Source of the DNA: Streptomyces sp. Ag109_O5-1
Lineage (GTDB): Bacteria > Actinomycetota > Actinomycetes > Streptomycetales > Streptomycetaceae
DNA: 64,000 nt
Direction: 5' to 3'
Assembly: GCF_003814875.1 (NCBI RefSeq)
Contig: NZ_RKQF01000001.1
Coordinates: 3,410,001 to 3,474,000, forward strand
Part shown: positions 1 to 7,939 of the stretch, piece by piece
Numbering within the stretch: the stretch's first letter is position 1
Layout: every line of letters begins with the position of its first letter
Position numbers and translations under genes: made by a program
The notes under the pieces: generated by a model
Databases searched by the model: none
Seen by the model: only the letters and a program-made list of their open reading frames with translations
Told to the model about the DNA's origin: nothing

Positions 1-418
1 GCACCTCGACCCGGTCGGCCAGCTCCACCAGCCGTTGGGAGCCGGGGAACAGCTTGGAGCGGAAGTCGGTGGTGATGCCGAACGCGTAGACGTCCATGCC
101 CAGGTCGTCGACCACGCGCGCGAGCTGGTCGATCTGCTCCGGCGCCAGGAACTGCGCCTCGTCGGCGATGACGTAGTCGGCGCGGCCGCCCTGGGAGAGA
201 TGGTCGACCAGGTAGGCGTAGAGGTCCTGGCCGTCCTCGACCTCGACCGCGTCCGTGACCAGGCCGAGCCGCGAGGACAGCTTGCCGTGACCGGCGCGGT
301 CGTCGCGGCTGAAGATCATGCCGACGAGACCGCGGGCCGACCGGTTGTGCTCGATCTGCAGAGCCAGGGTCGACTTCCCGCAGTCCATTGTTCCGGAGAA
401 GAACACCAGCTCGGGCAT
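1..418 (-). CDS. tdk: Thymidine kinase, C-terminus cut off by window edge
   Basis: ATP-dependent phosphorylation of thymidine to dTMP in pyrimidine salvage, a cytosolic enzyme. The 139 visible codons start at an ATG (CAT at 416-418). The P-loop GTMDCGKS lies at residues 9-16 and the Walker B-like DEAQF at about 85-89, both characteristic of type II (TK1-like) thymidine kinases. The lasso and zinc-binding cysteines expected near the C-terminus lie outside the window. It sits 43 bp downstream of the phosphodiesterase gene on the same strand and may be cotranscribed with it. Confidence 0.93.
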   Translation of the reverse strand, partial: MPELVFFSGTMDCGKSTLALQIEHNRSARGLVGMIFSRDDRAGHGKLSSRLGLVTDAVEVEDGQDLYAYLVDHLSQGGRADYVIADEAQFLAPEQIDQLARVVDDLGMDVYAFGITTDFRSKLFPGSQRLVELADRVEV

Positions 419-461
419 GAGGAGTTGAGCACCTTTCGGCGAGTCGTCGGGAGGGGAGGCG

Positions 462-1655
462 TCAGGAGCGTACTTCGAGCAGGGGTACGAGCTGCTCGGC
501 GGGGGTCATCGAGCCATGGTTGCCGACCATGGTCGACTCCTTGGGCTCCCGCTCGGAGGCGATGATCAGCACGTCGTCGTACGCGGCCGCGACCACGTCA
601 CCGATCCGGTCGTACACCCGCCCCTCGAACCGGTCCGGCGGGCCGAACCAGCTCGCGGCGATCGCCTCGTCCCGCGAGGCCACCCAGAACTGCTCGCCGA
701 GCACCTCGCGCCAGCAGGTCAGCACGTCGTTCCCGGCGCCCGGGACGGCGTACACATGGCGGGCCCGGCCCTCGCCGCCGAGCAGGGCGACCCCGGCCCG
801 CAGCTCCCAGTCCTCGTCGAAGTCGATGCGGTGCTGCTCGTCGAACGGGATGTCGACCATGCCGTGGTCGGCGGTGACGTACAGCGCGCTGCGCGGCGGC
901 AGCTGCTCGGCGAGCCGCTGGACGAGCCGGTCGACGTGCATGAGCTGGCCGCGCCAGGTGTCGGAGTCGACGCCGTAGCGGTGCCCGGCGCCGTCCAGCT
1001 CGGCGTAGTACGTGTACACCAGGGAACGGTCGGCGGCGGCCAGTTGCTCCGCCGCGAGGTCCATGCGCTCCTCGCCCGTCAACCGCCCGTGGAACGTTCC
1101 GCCGCTGAGCGCGACCTTGGTGAGCGGGGTGTGCTCGAAGTGCGGGGAGGACACCTGGGCGGCGTGCACCCCCGCGTCGTGGGCGAGCTGGAAGACGGTG
1201 GGGTACGGCTGCCAGGCGGCCGGGTCGGACCACGGCTGCCAGCGCAGCTGGTTCATCAGCTCGCCGGTGGCCGGGTTGCGGACGGTGTACCCGGGCAGGC
1301 CGTGCGCGCCCGGCGGCAGGCCGGTGCCGACGGAGGCGAGGGAGGTCGCGGTGGTGGCCGGGTAGCCGGCGGTGATCGGCCGTCCGGTGCCGCCGCGCGA
1401 GCTGCCGAGCAGCGCGGTGAGGTAGGGCGCCTCGTCCGGGTGGGCCTTGATCTGCTCCCAGCCGAGCCCGTCGATCAGGAAGACGCAGTTGCGGTCGGCC
1501 GGCGTCAGCTCGCTGATCGACGCGGTCATACCGGGTACGGCCATGCCGGCGGCCAGGGTGGGCAGCAGGTCGGCGAGGGAGCCGCTGCCGTACTCGGGCA
1601 GCGGCGCGGAGGCGAGGGTGAGGGGCTCCGGGTGGTCCCAGGCGGCGTACGCCAT
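462..1655 (-). CDS. Alkaline phosphatase superfamily / nucleotide pyrophosphatase-type phosphodiesterase
   Basis: A 397-residue member of the type I phosphodiesterase/nucleotide pyrophosphatase family (alkaline phosphatase fold, two metal ions). Visible motifs in family order are FLIDGLGW (metal Asp), GYPATTATSLAS (threonine nucleophile region), DGAGHRYG (Asp/His), TADHGM (Asp/His) and NHGSM (final His). All metal ligands look present, so an active enzyme is likely; the substrate cannot be told from sequence. There is no signal peptide, so it should be cytosolic. Its ATG overlaps the stop codon of the upstream DUF5998 gene by one base (TGATG), indicating translational coupling. Confidence 0.85.
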   Translation of the reverse strand: MAYAAWDHPEPLTLASAPLPEYGSGSLADLLPTLAAGMAVPGMTASISELTPADRNCVFLIDGLGWEQIKAHPDEAPYLTALLGSSRGGTGRPITAGYPATTATSLASVGTGLPPGAHGLPGYTVRNPATGELMNQLRWQPWSDPAAWQPYPTVFQLAHDAGVHAAQVSSPHFEHTPLTKVALSGGTFHGRLTGEERMDLAAEQLAAADRSLVYTYYAELDGAGHRYGVDSDTWRGQLMHVDRLVQRLAEQLPPRSALYVTADHGMVDIPFDEQHRIDFDEDWELRAGVALLGGEGRARHVYAVPGAGNDVLTCWREVLGEQFWVASRDEAIAASWFGPPDRFEGRVYDRIGDVVAAAYDDVLIIASEREPKESTMVGNHGSMTPAEQLVPLLEVRS

Positions 1656-2242
1656 CAGCGCGTGACGTCCGCGGTCGCCTCGGAGATGGCCTGGGCGAAG
1701 GCGAGCGCCTGGCGCACCGTCTCCGGGCCGTCCCCGGCCTCGCTGACGCGCAGGCTGAGGTCGTCCGCCGTGGAGTTGCCCGTGTAGCCGTGGTCGGCCT
1801 CGCAGTTGGGGTCGCCGCAGGCGGCGGGCTCCAGGTCGATCCGGGAGACGGCACCCCAGCCGATGGTCAGCACGATCTCGCGGGGCAGGGTGCCCGGCGT
1901 GTACTGCTCCGGGTTGGCGACGACCCGGCTCACCACGACGGACGAGATCCGGCCGAGCTTGACCGACTCCGTCGAGGTGGTGGCGTACGGCGTCGGGGAG
2001 GTGCTGTCGGCGGCCTGCTCGTCGGTGTGGCTGACGATGAAGCGGTTGCCGGTGAGGACCAGCACGGTCACATGCCGCCGGACCTCGTTCTGGTCGAACG
2101 TCGTCTCCTGGTGGACCAGGTACGACCGGATCGGCTCACCGCCCACGGCAGCCTCCACCGCCTCGGCCACGAGGGCCGGGTAGTAGCCGCTGCGCTCGAT
2201 CGCGACGCGCAGCCCCTGGGTCGTCGTACTGGTCTTGGCCAT
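1655..2242 (-). CDS. DUF5998 family protein
   Basis: A conserved actinobacterial protein of about 195 residues that I recognise as DUF5998; its function is unknown. It contains an acidic, Cys-containing segment (AACGDPNCEADHG) near residue 155 and otherwise looks like a soluble globular protein. I chose the ATG at 2242 because AGGATGG lies about 6 bp upstream; the alternative ATG at 2251 adds MDA and has almost no spacing from its AGG. It is coupled by a one-base overlap to the phosphodiesterase, so the two probably act together. Confidence 0.8.
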   Translation of the reverse strand: MAKTSTTTQGLRVAIERSGYYPALVAEAVEAAVGGEPIRSYLVHQETTFDQNEVRRHVTVLVLTGNRFIVSHTDEQAADSTSPTPYATTSTESVKLGRISSVVVSRVVANPEQYTPGTLPREIVLTIGWGAVSRIDLEPAACGDPNCEADHGYTGNSTADDLSLRVSEAGDGPETVRQALAFAQAISEATADVTR

Positions 2243-2298
2243 GGCGTCCATCCTAATCCGTGGGCAGGGGGACCCGGGCCAGTCGCGGGCACCCGCCT

Positions 2299-2327
2299 CG
2301 AACGCCGTCGCCCTAGGCAGGCGTTCG
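2299..2327 (-). terminator. Possible hairpin after the acetyltransferase gene
   Basis: Inverted repeat CGAACGCC / GGCGTTCG with a 13-base loop, about 25 bp past the stop of the GNAT-ACD gene and before DUF5998. It is a short stem without a T-tract, so only a weak terminator candidate. Confidence 0.3.
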
Positions 2328-2353
2328 TCTCCGTACTCGTCTCAGTACCCGGG

Positions 2354-5182
2354 TCAGTACGCGGGCAGGGTCCGCGGACCCAGGTCGTCACGGGCCGGCG
2401 GTGGCGCGAGTCTGACGGTGGCACCGAGGACGCTCACGCCCTGCCGGGCGACCACGACGGGCTCCAGAGTGACCGCGACCACTTCGGGATGGTCGTCGAC
2501 GAGCCGGGAGACGCGCAGCAGCAGCTCCTCCAGAGCAGGCGTGTCGACCGGTTTCGAGCCACGCCAGCCGAAGAGCAGGGGCGCGGTGCGGATCGACCGC
2601 ACCAGCGAGGTCGCGTCCCGGTCGGTGACCGGAACCAGCCGGTGGGCCATGTCCCCCAGCAGCTGCGACGCGGCCCCCGCGAGCCCGAACGACAACACGG
2701 CCCCGGCGGCCGGATCGATCACGGCCCGTACGACGGTGTCGACGCCCCGGGGCGCCATCCGCTGCACCACGGGACGCAGCTCCTCGGGCTGCCCGAACAG
2801 CTCCGTCAACTCGGAGTACGCCCGGCGCAGTTGCTCCTCGTCCGCGAGGTCCAGCCGCACCCCGCCCAGGTCCGCGCGGTGGCGCAGGTGAGGGGCGGTG
2901 GCCTTGAGGGCGACCGGATAGCCGAGGTCACGGGCAGCCGTGACGGCGGCGTCCGCGGTGGGCGCGGGCAGCGCCCGGTGGACGTCCAGGCCGTACCTGC
3001 CGAGCAGCGCGCAGGTCTCCTCGACACCGAGGGTGAGCCCCTCCCCGCGTTCGAGCAGCCCGCCGATCAGCTCGGCGGCCCCCTTCTCGTCGATGTCGTC
3101 GTACTCGGGCACCTTGCCGGGCTCGGCGGCCTCCCGCCGCCACTGCGCGTACTTCACGGCTTCGGCGAGGGCACGTACGGCGCGTTCGGCGGCGGGATAG
3201 GCGGGGATCAGGCGGGAGTACGAGTGGCTGACCGCGGTGGGCGGGCGTTCCGCGGGGGGCAACGGGTGGGCACCGCCCCCGGTGCCGGATGCCGGTGCGG
3301 TCGCCTGCGGTGCGGTACGGCCCGCGGCCGAAAGCGCCTCCGCGAGCCCCCCGAGCTCCACGTGCACCACAAGAACCGGCTTGCCCGGAACCCTCTCGGC
3401 CGCCGACCTGAGCGCCTCCGCCAGCTCCGCGTCCCCGACCGCCCCCTCCCCGATCGTCGGAATGGCCGTGACCACGACCGCGTCGCACGACTCGTCCGCC
3501 AGCGCCTCCGACAGCGCCCGGTGGAAGTCCGCCGCGGTCGCCCCGGTCGTCAGGTCCAGCGGCCGCGCCGGGCGCAGCCCCTCCGCCAGGCACCGGTCGT
3601 ACGTGAGCAGCCCCAGCGACTCCGAGTTCCCGAGGATCACCACGCGCGGCCCCGCCGGCAGCGGCTGCCGGGCGAGCAGCAGCCCCGCGTCGACCAGCTC
3701 GGTGATCGTGTCGACGCGGATCACCCCGGCCTGCCTGAGCAGCGCGGACACCGTGGCGTGCGGGAGCCGCGTCGCCCGTACCGCGTGTCCCTGCGGCGCC
3801 GACCCCTCCCCCTGCACCACGACCAGCGGCTTCGCCGCCGCCGTCCGCCGCGACAGACGCGTGAACTTGCGCGGGTTGCCGATGGACTCCAGGTACATGA
3901 GGACGACGTCGGTGTCGGGGTCGTCGTACCAGTACTGGAGGACGTCGTTGCCGGAGACGTCCGCGCGGTTGCCCGACGACACGAAGGTGGACACGCCCGT
4001 GGTACCGGTGACGCCGCCGCCCCGCCGGTGCAGCCGGGACAGCAGGGCGATGCCGATGGCACCGGACTGGGCGAACAGGCCGATGCGGCCGGGGCGGGGC
4101 ATCTCGGGCGCGAGGGAGGCGTTCAGCCGGACGTCGTCCGCGGTGTTGATGATCCCGAAGGCGTTGGGGCCGATGATCCGCATGCCGTACGTGCGCGCGT
4201 GCCGGACGAGTTCGCGCTGGCGTTCGCGGCCGTCCGGGCCGCTCTCCGCGTACCCGGCGGCGAGGACGACGAGGCCCTGGACGCCGTGTTCGCCGCACTC
4301 GGTGACGACGTCGGGGACGTGATCGGCGGGTACGGCGACGACGGCCAGGTCCACCGGCCCGTCGATGTCCCGGACGGATCGGTGGGCGGACACCCCGTCG
4401 ACCTCCTTGAGGTCCGCCGGGAAGGCCTGGTTCACGGCGTGCAGGCGGCCGGTGAAGCCGGCCTCGCGGAGGTTGCCGAGGACGCTGCGGCCGACCCCGC
4501 CGGGCGTGCGGCCGACGCCGATCACGGCCACGGATCCGGGCGCCAGCAGCCGTCGTACCGACCGCGCCTCCGCGCGCTGCTCCCGGGCGCGCTGGACCGC
4601 GAGGGAGCGGTCCGTGGGCTCCAGGTCGAACTCCAGGCGGACGACGCCGTCCTCGAAGCTGCGCTGCTGGGTGTAGCCGGCGTCCATGAACACCTTGATC
4701 ATCTTGGTGTTGGCGGGCAGCACCTCGGCGGCGAAGCGGCGGATCCCGCGCTCGCGCGCGACGGCGGCGATGTGCTCCAGGAGGGCGGAGGCGACGCCTC
4801 TCCCCTGGTGGGCGTCCTGGACGAGGAAGGCCACCTCGGCCTCGTCGGCGGGCGCGGAGGCGGCCATGCCGCCCGGGCCAATGCGGTCATAGCGTACGGT
4901 TGCGATGAACTCGCCGCCGATGGTGGCCGCGAGTCCCACCCTGTCCACAAAGTCGTGGTGCGTGAAGCGGTGGACGTCCTTGGCGGAGAGCCTGGGGTAC
5001 GGCGCGAAGAAGCGGTAGTACTTCGACTCGTCCGAGACCTGCTCGTAGAAGCTGACCAGGCGGTCGGCGTCGTCGACGGTGATGGGCCGGATGCGCGCGG
5101 TGCCGCCGTCGCGCAGTACCACGTCCGCTTCCCAGTGGGACGGGTACTCGTGCCGGTCCTGCGGGTCCGCCGGGGTCTGCAT
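2354..5182 (-). CDS. GNAT / NDP-forming acyl-CoA synthetase-like fusion (Pat-type protein acetyltransferase)
   Basis: A 942-residue protein. A GNAT acetyltransferase domain occupies about residues 20-175 (acetyl-CoA loop around HQGRGVASAL). It is followed by a CoA-binding Rossmann domain (VIGVGRTPGGVG), succinyl-CoA-ligase-like domains, and a C-terminal ATP-grasp domain from about residue 690. This is the architecture of Pat lysine acetyltransferases that acetylate and inactivate acyl-CoA synthetases, but with GNAT first. That order was reported for Streptomyces lividans PatA, whereas Salmonella Pat has GNAT last. The start at 5182 fits the beginning of the GNAT homology; an in-frame extension to 5332 would run over the dre site and is unlikely. 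It is divergent from ptsH. Confidence 0.85.
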   Translation of the reverse strand: MQTPADPQDRHEYPSHWEADVVLRDGGTARIRPITVDDADRLVSFYEQVSDESKYYRFFAPYPRLSAKDVHRFTHHDFVDRVGLAATIGGEFIATVRYDRIGPGGMAASAPADEAEVAFLVQDAHQGRGVASALLEHIAAVARERGIRRFAAEVLPANTKMIKVFMDAGYTQQRSFEDGVVRLEFDLEPTDRSLAVQRAREQRAEARSVRRLLAPGSVAVIGVGRTPGGVGRSVLGNLREAGFTGRLHAVNQAFPADLKEVDGVSAHRSVRDIDGPVDLAVVAVPADHVPDVVTECGEHGVQGLVVLAAGYAESGPDGRERQRELVRHARTYGMRIIGPNAFGIINTADDVRLNASLAPEMPRPGRIGLFAQSGAIGIALLSRLHRRGGGVTGTTGVSTFVSSGNRADVSGNDVLQYWYDDPDTDVVLMYLESIGNPRKFTRLSRRTAAAKPLVVVQGEGSAPQGHAVRATRLPHATVSALLRQAGVIRVDTITELVDAGLLLARQPLPAGPRVVILGNSESLGLLTYDRCLAEGLRPARPLDLTTGATAADFHRALSEALADESCDAVVVTAIPTIGEGAVGDAELAEALRSAAERVPGKPVLVVHVELGGLAEALSAAGRTAPQATAPASGTGGGAHPLPPAERPPTAVSHSYSRLIPAYPAAERAVRALAEAVKYAQWRREAAEPGKVPEYDDIDEKGAAELIGGLLERGEGLTLGVEETCALLGRYGLDVHRALPAPTADAAVTAARDLGYPVALKATAPHLRHRADLGGVRLDLADEEQLRRAYSELTELFGQPEELRPVVQRMAPRGVDTVVRAVIDPAAGAVLSFGLAGAASQLLGDMAHRLVPVTDRDATSLVRSIRTAPLLFGWRGSKPVDTPALEELLLRVSRLVDDHPEVVAVTLEPVVVARQGVSVLGATVRLAPPPARDDLGPRTLPAY

Positions 5183-5318
5183 GGGCCCCAGAGTACGGCT
5201 CGCGTCCGACAACGGCGCGAGGCAGTCTGTGCAGGACGGAAGTCGGACCGAGGCCGCGGTCCGACGACACACCCGGAGGGGCCCATGCCCGCTCCGGGGA
5301 TGCTTCACGATATGGGAA

Positions 5319-5332
5319 ACTGGTCTAGACAA
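5319..5332 (+). promoter_or_regulatory. DasR-type dre operator before ptsH
   Basis: ACTGGTCTAGACAA closely matches the DasR responsive element core TGGTCTAGACCA. It lies 27 bp upstream of the ptsH start and between ptsH and the divergent acetyltransferase gene. DasR is the GntR-family N-acetylglucosamine regulator of Streptomyces, and ptsH is an established member of its regulon. Confidence 0.85.
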
Positions 5333-5358
5333 CCCTGAAAACCGAAGGGCAGCATCAC

Positions 5359-5640
5359 ATGGCTGAGCGCCGCGTCAACGTCGGCTGGGCCGAGGGCCTC
5401 CACGCCCGCCCCGCTTCCATCTTCGTCCGAGCCGCCACGGCCGCAGGCGTCCCGGTGACGATCGCCAAGGCCGGGGGCAACCCCGTCAACGCGGCCTCCA
5501 TGCTGGCTGTCCTGAGCCTGGGCGCCCAGGGCGGCGAGGAGATCGTCCTCGCCTCCGAGGCCGAGGGCGCGGACGCCGCCCTCGACCGCCTGGCCAAGCT
5601 GGTCGCCGAGGGTCTCGAGGAGCTCCCCGAGACCGTCTGA
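5359..5640 (+). CDS. ptsH: HPr phosphocarrier protein of the PTS
   Basis: A 93-residue HPr, the phosphocarrier that moves phosphate from enzyme I to the sugar-specific EIIA proteins. Active-site His15 sits in GLHARPAS. Ser47 in NAASML is the position phosphorylated by HPr kinase in Firmicutes; it is conserved here, though no such kinase is visible in the window. The length is typical for the family. The gene is monocistronic: a dre operator lies upstream and a strong hairpin follows directly. Confidence 0.97.
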   Translation: MAERRVNVGWAEGLHARPASIFVRAATAAGVPVTIAKAGGNPVNAASMLAVLSLGAQGGEEIVLASEAEGADAALDRLAKLVAEGLEELPETV

Positions 5641-5666
5641 GCGCCATAGCGCCCGCACCTCACGAC

Positions 5667-5706
5667 CGAGGCCGCGCCACCCCGTTCGAGGGCGGTGCGG
5701 CCTCGC
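5667..5706 (+). terminator. Hairpin terminator after ptsH
   Basis: The inverted repeat CGAGGCCGC...GCGGCCTCG is extended inward by complementary C and G runs around a TTCGA loop. It is followed by CCGTTTCC and starts 27 bp after the ptsH stop. Confidence 0.75.
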
Positions 5707-5891
5707 CGTTTCCGTCTCCCGGCTTTACCCGGCGTCGATGTCCACTCGCACACCGCAGGTCTTTTGCACCGCGCCGAACATTTGCAGCGGGCACGCGAAT
5801 GACATGCCACCGGGAATTCCCGGCACGCATGAATAAGGGCAGCGGAAATACGGCTCCACCGAATAACACCTCTTTGTATACGGTGCGCGTG

Positions 5892-6587
5892 TTAATGCCG
5901 CAGGCCCGACATGTTTACGGGGTGTTGCGAAGTCCTCACACTGTTCGCCCGGTCCGCGCCGCCGGCGAAACGCAGCCGGTGCGCGGCCGTCGAGCGCTCG
6001 GTGTGCAGCGCGGTGACCGCCCGCGCGCGCTCACCGTCGCCACGGGTCACCGCGTCCACGATGGCGCCGTGCTCGGCCCAGGAGTCCACGGGGTCGGCGG
6101 GCGCGTCGACGGTGTACATCCATGCGATCTTGTGCCGCAGCTGGGTGAGTGTCGAGGTCAGGGCCTGGCTGCCGGAGGCCTGGGCGAGCGTCTCGTGGAA
6201 CCAGCCGCCCAGCGAGCGCAGGTCCTCGCTGCTGCCCCGCCTGGCCCGCTCCTGACCAAGCCGGACGAGTCCGCGCAGCACCTTGAGGTGGGCCTCGGTG
6301 CGGCGCTGGGCCGCCCGGGAGGCGCCGAGAGGCTCCAGGAGCAGGCGCATCTCCAGCAGGTCGGCGGCCTCCTGCTCGGTCGGCTCGGCGACGCACGCGC
6401 CCGCGTGCCGGCGCGTCACCACGAAGCCCTCGGCCTCCAGGGTGCGCAGGGCCTCGCGGACGGGAACGCGCGAGACGCCGTAGCGGCGGGCCAGGAGTTC
6501 CTCGGTGAGCCGGCTGCCGCGCTCGTAGACACCAGCGACGATGTCGTCCCGGATCGCAGTGCATACCGAGTGCGCCGGAATACGCAT
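5892..6587 (-). CDS. GntR family transcriptional regulator, FadR/FCD subfamily
   Basis: A 231-residue DNA-binding regulator. The N-terminal winged helix-turn-helix (about residues 8-65, core YGVSRVPVREALRTLEAEG) is followed by an all-helical FCD ligand-binding domain (about 75-205). In this family the FCD domain binds a small carboxylate or metal-bound effector; which one cannot be told here. The ATG at 6587 has GGAGG about 7 bp upstream. It lies alone between ptsH and the M23 peptidase, with AT-richer intergenic DNA on both sides, so autoregulation is plausible. It is not DasR, which belongs to the HutC subfamily. Confidence 0.88.
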   Translation of the reverse strand: MRIPAHSVCTAIRDDIVAGVYERGSRLTEELLARRYGVSRVPVREALRTLEAEGFVVTRRHAGACVAEPTEQEAADLLEMRLLLEPLGASRAAQRRTEAHLKVLRGLVRLGQERARRGSSEDLRSLGGWFHETLAQASGSQALTSTLTQLRHKIAWMYTVDAPADPVDSWAEHGAIVDAVTRGDGERARAVTALHTERSTAAHRLRFAGGADRANSVRTSQHPVNMSGLRH

Positions 6588-6726
6588 GTCCGACCTCCGC
6601 CTTAATCCCCGTGAAACGCCGCCGAGTGGCGCCCGTTCGGTGACTCTATTGCAATGAGCGGGAATTTCCGACGGCGGGCCGGAATCCAGGGATATATTTT
6701 GGACACCGGGGGCACGAAAACGGCGA

Positions 6727-6752
6727 AAGCCCCGGCTCGGCGGCCGGGGCTT
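6727..6752 (-). terminator. Hairpin terminator after the M23 peptidase
   Basis: Perfect 10-bp stem AAGCCCCGGC / GCCGGGGCTT with a 6-base loop, 33 bp past the peptidase stop. Confidence 0.8.
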
Positions 6753-6784
6753 CGAAGGATCTCGCGGTGCTCACATCATCCGCG

Positions 6785-7540
6785 TCAGACGTTCACGCCG
6801 TGCTTGCGGAGGTAGGCGACCGGGTCGACGTCGGAGCCGTACTCGGCGGTCGTGCGGGCCTCGAAGTGGAGGTGCGGTCCGGTCGTGTTGCCGGTCGAGC
6901 CGGAGAGGCCGATCTGCTGGCCCGGGGTGACCTTCTGGCCCACCGAGACGCCGATGGACGACAGGTGGCCGTACTGGGTGTACATGCCATCGGCCATCTT
7001 GATGACGATCTGGTTGCCGTACGCCCCGCCCCAGCCCGTGGAGACGACCGTGCCGGTGCCGACCGCGTGCACGACCGTACCGCTGGCGGCGTGGAAGTCG
7101 ATGCCGGTGTGGGTCCCGGAGGACCACAGGGAGCCGCCGGTCTTGTAGCCGGTGGAGACGTACGAGTCGGAGATCGGCGCGACGAAGGCGTTCAGGCGCT
7201 TGCGCTCGGCCTCGCGGGCGGCGCGCGCCTTGGCCTCGCGCTCCTTCTTGGCCTCTGCCGCGGCCTGCTTGCGGGCGGCCTCCTCGGCCGCCTTGCGTTC
7301 GGCGGCGGCCTGCTGCGTGGCGGCCTGGGCGTCGATCTGGTCGGCGACCGAGTCGCTGACCGTGATGACCGGGGTGAGGCCGGTCTGCTCGACGGAGTTC
7401 TCGGCGGCGAGCGCCGGAGCGGCGGAGACGGTGCCGATGACACCGGTGGTGGTGAGGGCCGCGATACCAGCGGCCTGCGCGGTGGTGCGCTTCACCCGGC
7501 CGGGACGACGGTGCTTCCCGGAGGCGCACATGAACGCCAT
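6785..7540 (-). CDS. Secreted M23 family peptidase (LytM-type cell-wall hydrolase)
   Basis: A 251-residue exported protein. A basic N-terminus and hydrophobic core give a signal peptide with probable cleavage after APALAA at about residue 46. An Ala/Lys/Glu-rich coiled-coil segment (about 70-115) precedes the M23 zinc metallopeptidase domain (about 125-245). Zinc ligands are in HTGID (His144, Asp148) and GPHLHFE. M23 enzymes cleave peptide cross-links in peptidoglycan. A c-di-AMP riboswitch in the 5' leader makes this one of the cell-wall hydrolase genes controlled by that signal. AAAGGA lies 12 bp before the chosen ATG; an internal ATG at 7531 is possible. Confidence 0.9.
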   Translation of the reverse strand: MAFMCASGKHRRPGRVKRTTAQAAGIAALTTTGVIGTVSAAPALAAENSVEQTGLTPVITVSDSVADQIDAQAATQQAAAERKAAEEAARKQAAAEAKKEREAKARAAREAERKRLNAFVAPISDSYVSTGYKTGGSLWSSGTHTGIDFHAASGTVVHAVGTGTVVSTGWGGAYGNQIVIKMADGMYTQYGHLSSIGVSVGQKVTPGQQIGLSGSTGNTTGPHLHFEARTTAEYGSDVDPVAYLRKHGVNV

Positions 7541-7565
7541 GTAGAGGCTGGTCCTTTCCTTCCCT

Positions 7566-7700
7566 CTCGCCTACCGGGTTAGCTGACGGGTTCGGAGCAG
7601 GAAGGTCTCCTACGGGCCCCCTCACGACACGCGCGGGCGCCCGATTCACCCCAGGGACTGCATGGGTCCCCGGCTCCCCTGGCTCGCGCCGTACGGGGAC
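7566..7700 (-). promoter_or_regulatory. c-di-AMP riboswitch (ydaO/yuaA type)
   Basis: The minus-strand leader between the M23 peptidase start and about 7700 carries the conserved ydaO-motif blocks. In order these are GGAGCCGGGGACCC, GGGGTGAATCGG, GTAGGAGACCTTCCTGCTC and CGAACCCGTCAGCTAACC followed by GGTAGGCG. This class binds cyclic di-AMP. In Streptomyces it precedes cell-wall hydrolase genes such as rpfA and M23 peptidases, where ligand binding lowers expression. A further hairpin (GGCTGTCC / GGACAGCC, 7709-7753) lies just upstream in the same leader. The 5' end of the transcript is not certain. Confidence 0.9.
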
Positions 7701-7860
7701 TCGGCGATGGCTGTCCGGTGCCGCGGGCGCGGCGCAGTGCCTGACGGACAGCCCGGAAGAACCTATGAGGGCGTGCTTTCAATACCCAAACGGATCGCGG
7801 TTTTTGTAGCGCATCCCACAGGGCAGACAGGCAACCTCCGCCCCAATTCGGACATAAGAG

Positions 7861-7889
7861 AGCCCTGGTGGCCGACGGCCACCAGGGCT
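7861..7889 (-). terminator. Hairpin terminator after the M16 peptidase pair
   Basis: Perfect 13-bp stem AGCCCTGGTGGCC / GGCCACCAGGGCT with a 3-base loop, 50 bp downstream of the second M16 gene and upstream of the promoter of the riboswitch leader. Confidence 0.8.
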
Positions 7890-7939
7890 CCGCACACGCG
7901 CGTGGAGCTATGTGCAGCTACGCGTGGAGCTACGTGGCG

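Noticed and set aside
1790..5338. A plus-strand open frame of 1182 codons opposite the acetyltransferase and DUF5998 genes
   Set aside because: High GC at third positions keeps antisense frames open. Its product has no recognisable domain and is rich in Arg/Gly, while the minus-strand frame encodes clear families.
5892..6587. Identifying the GntR regulator near ptsH as DasR
   Set aside because: It has an FCD (FadR-type) effector domain, whereas DasR has a UTRA (HutC-type) domain.
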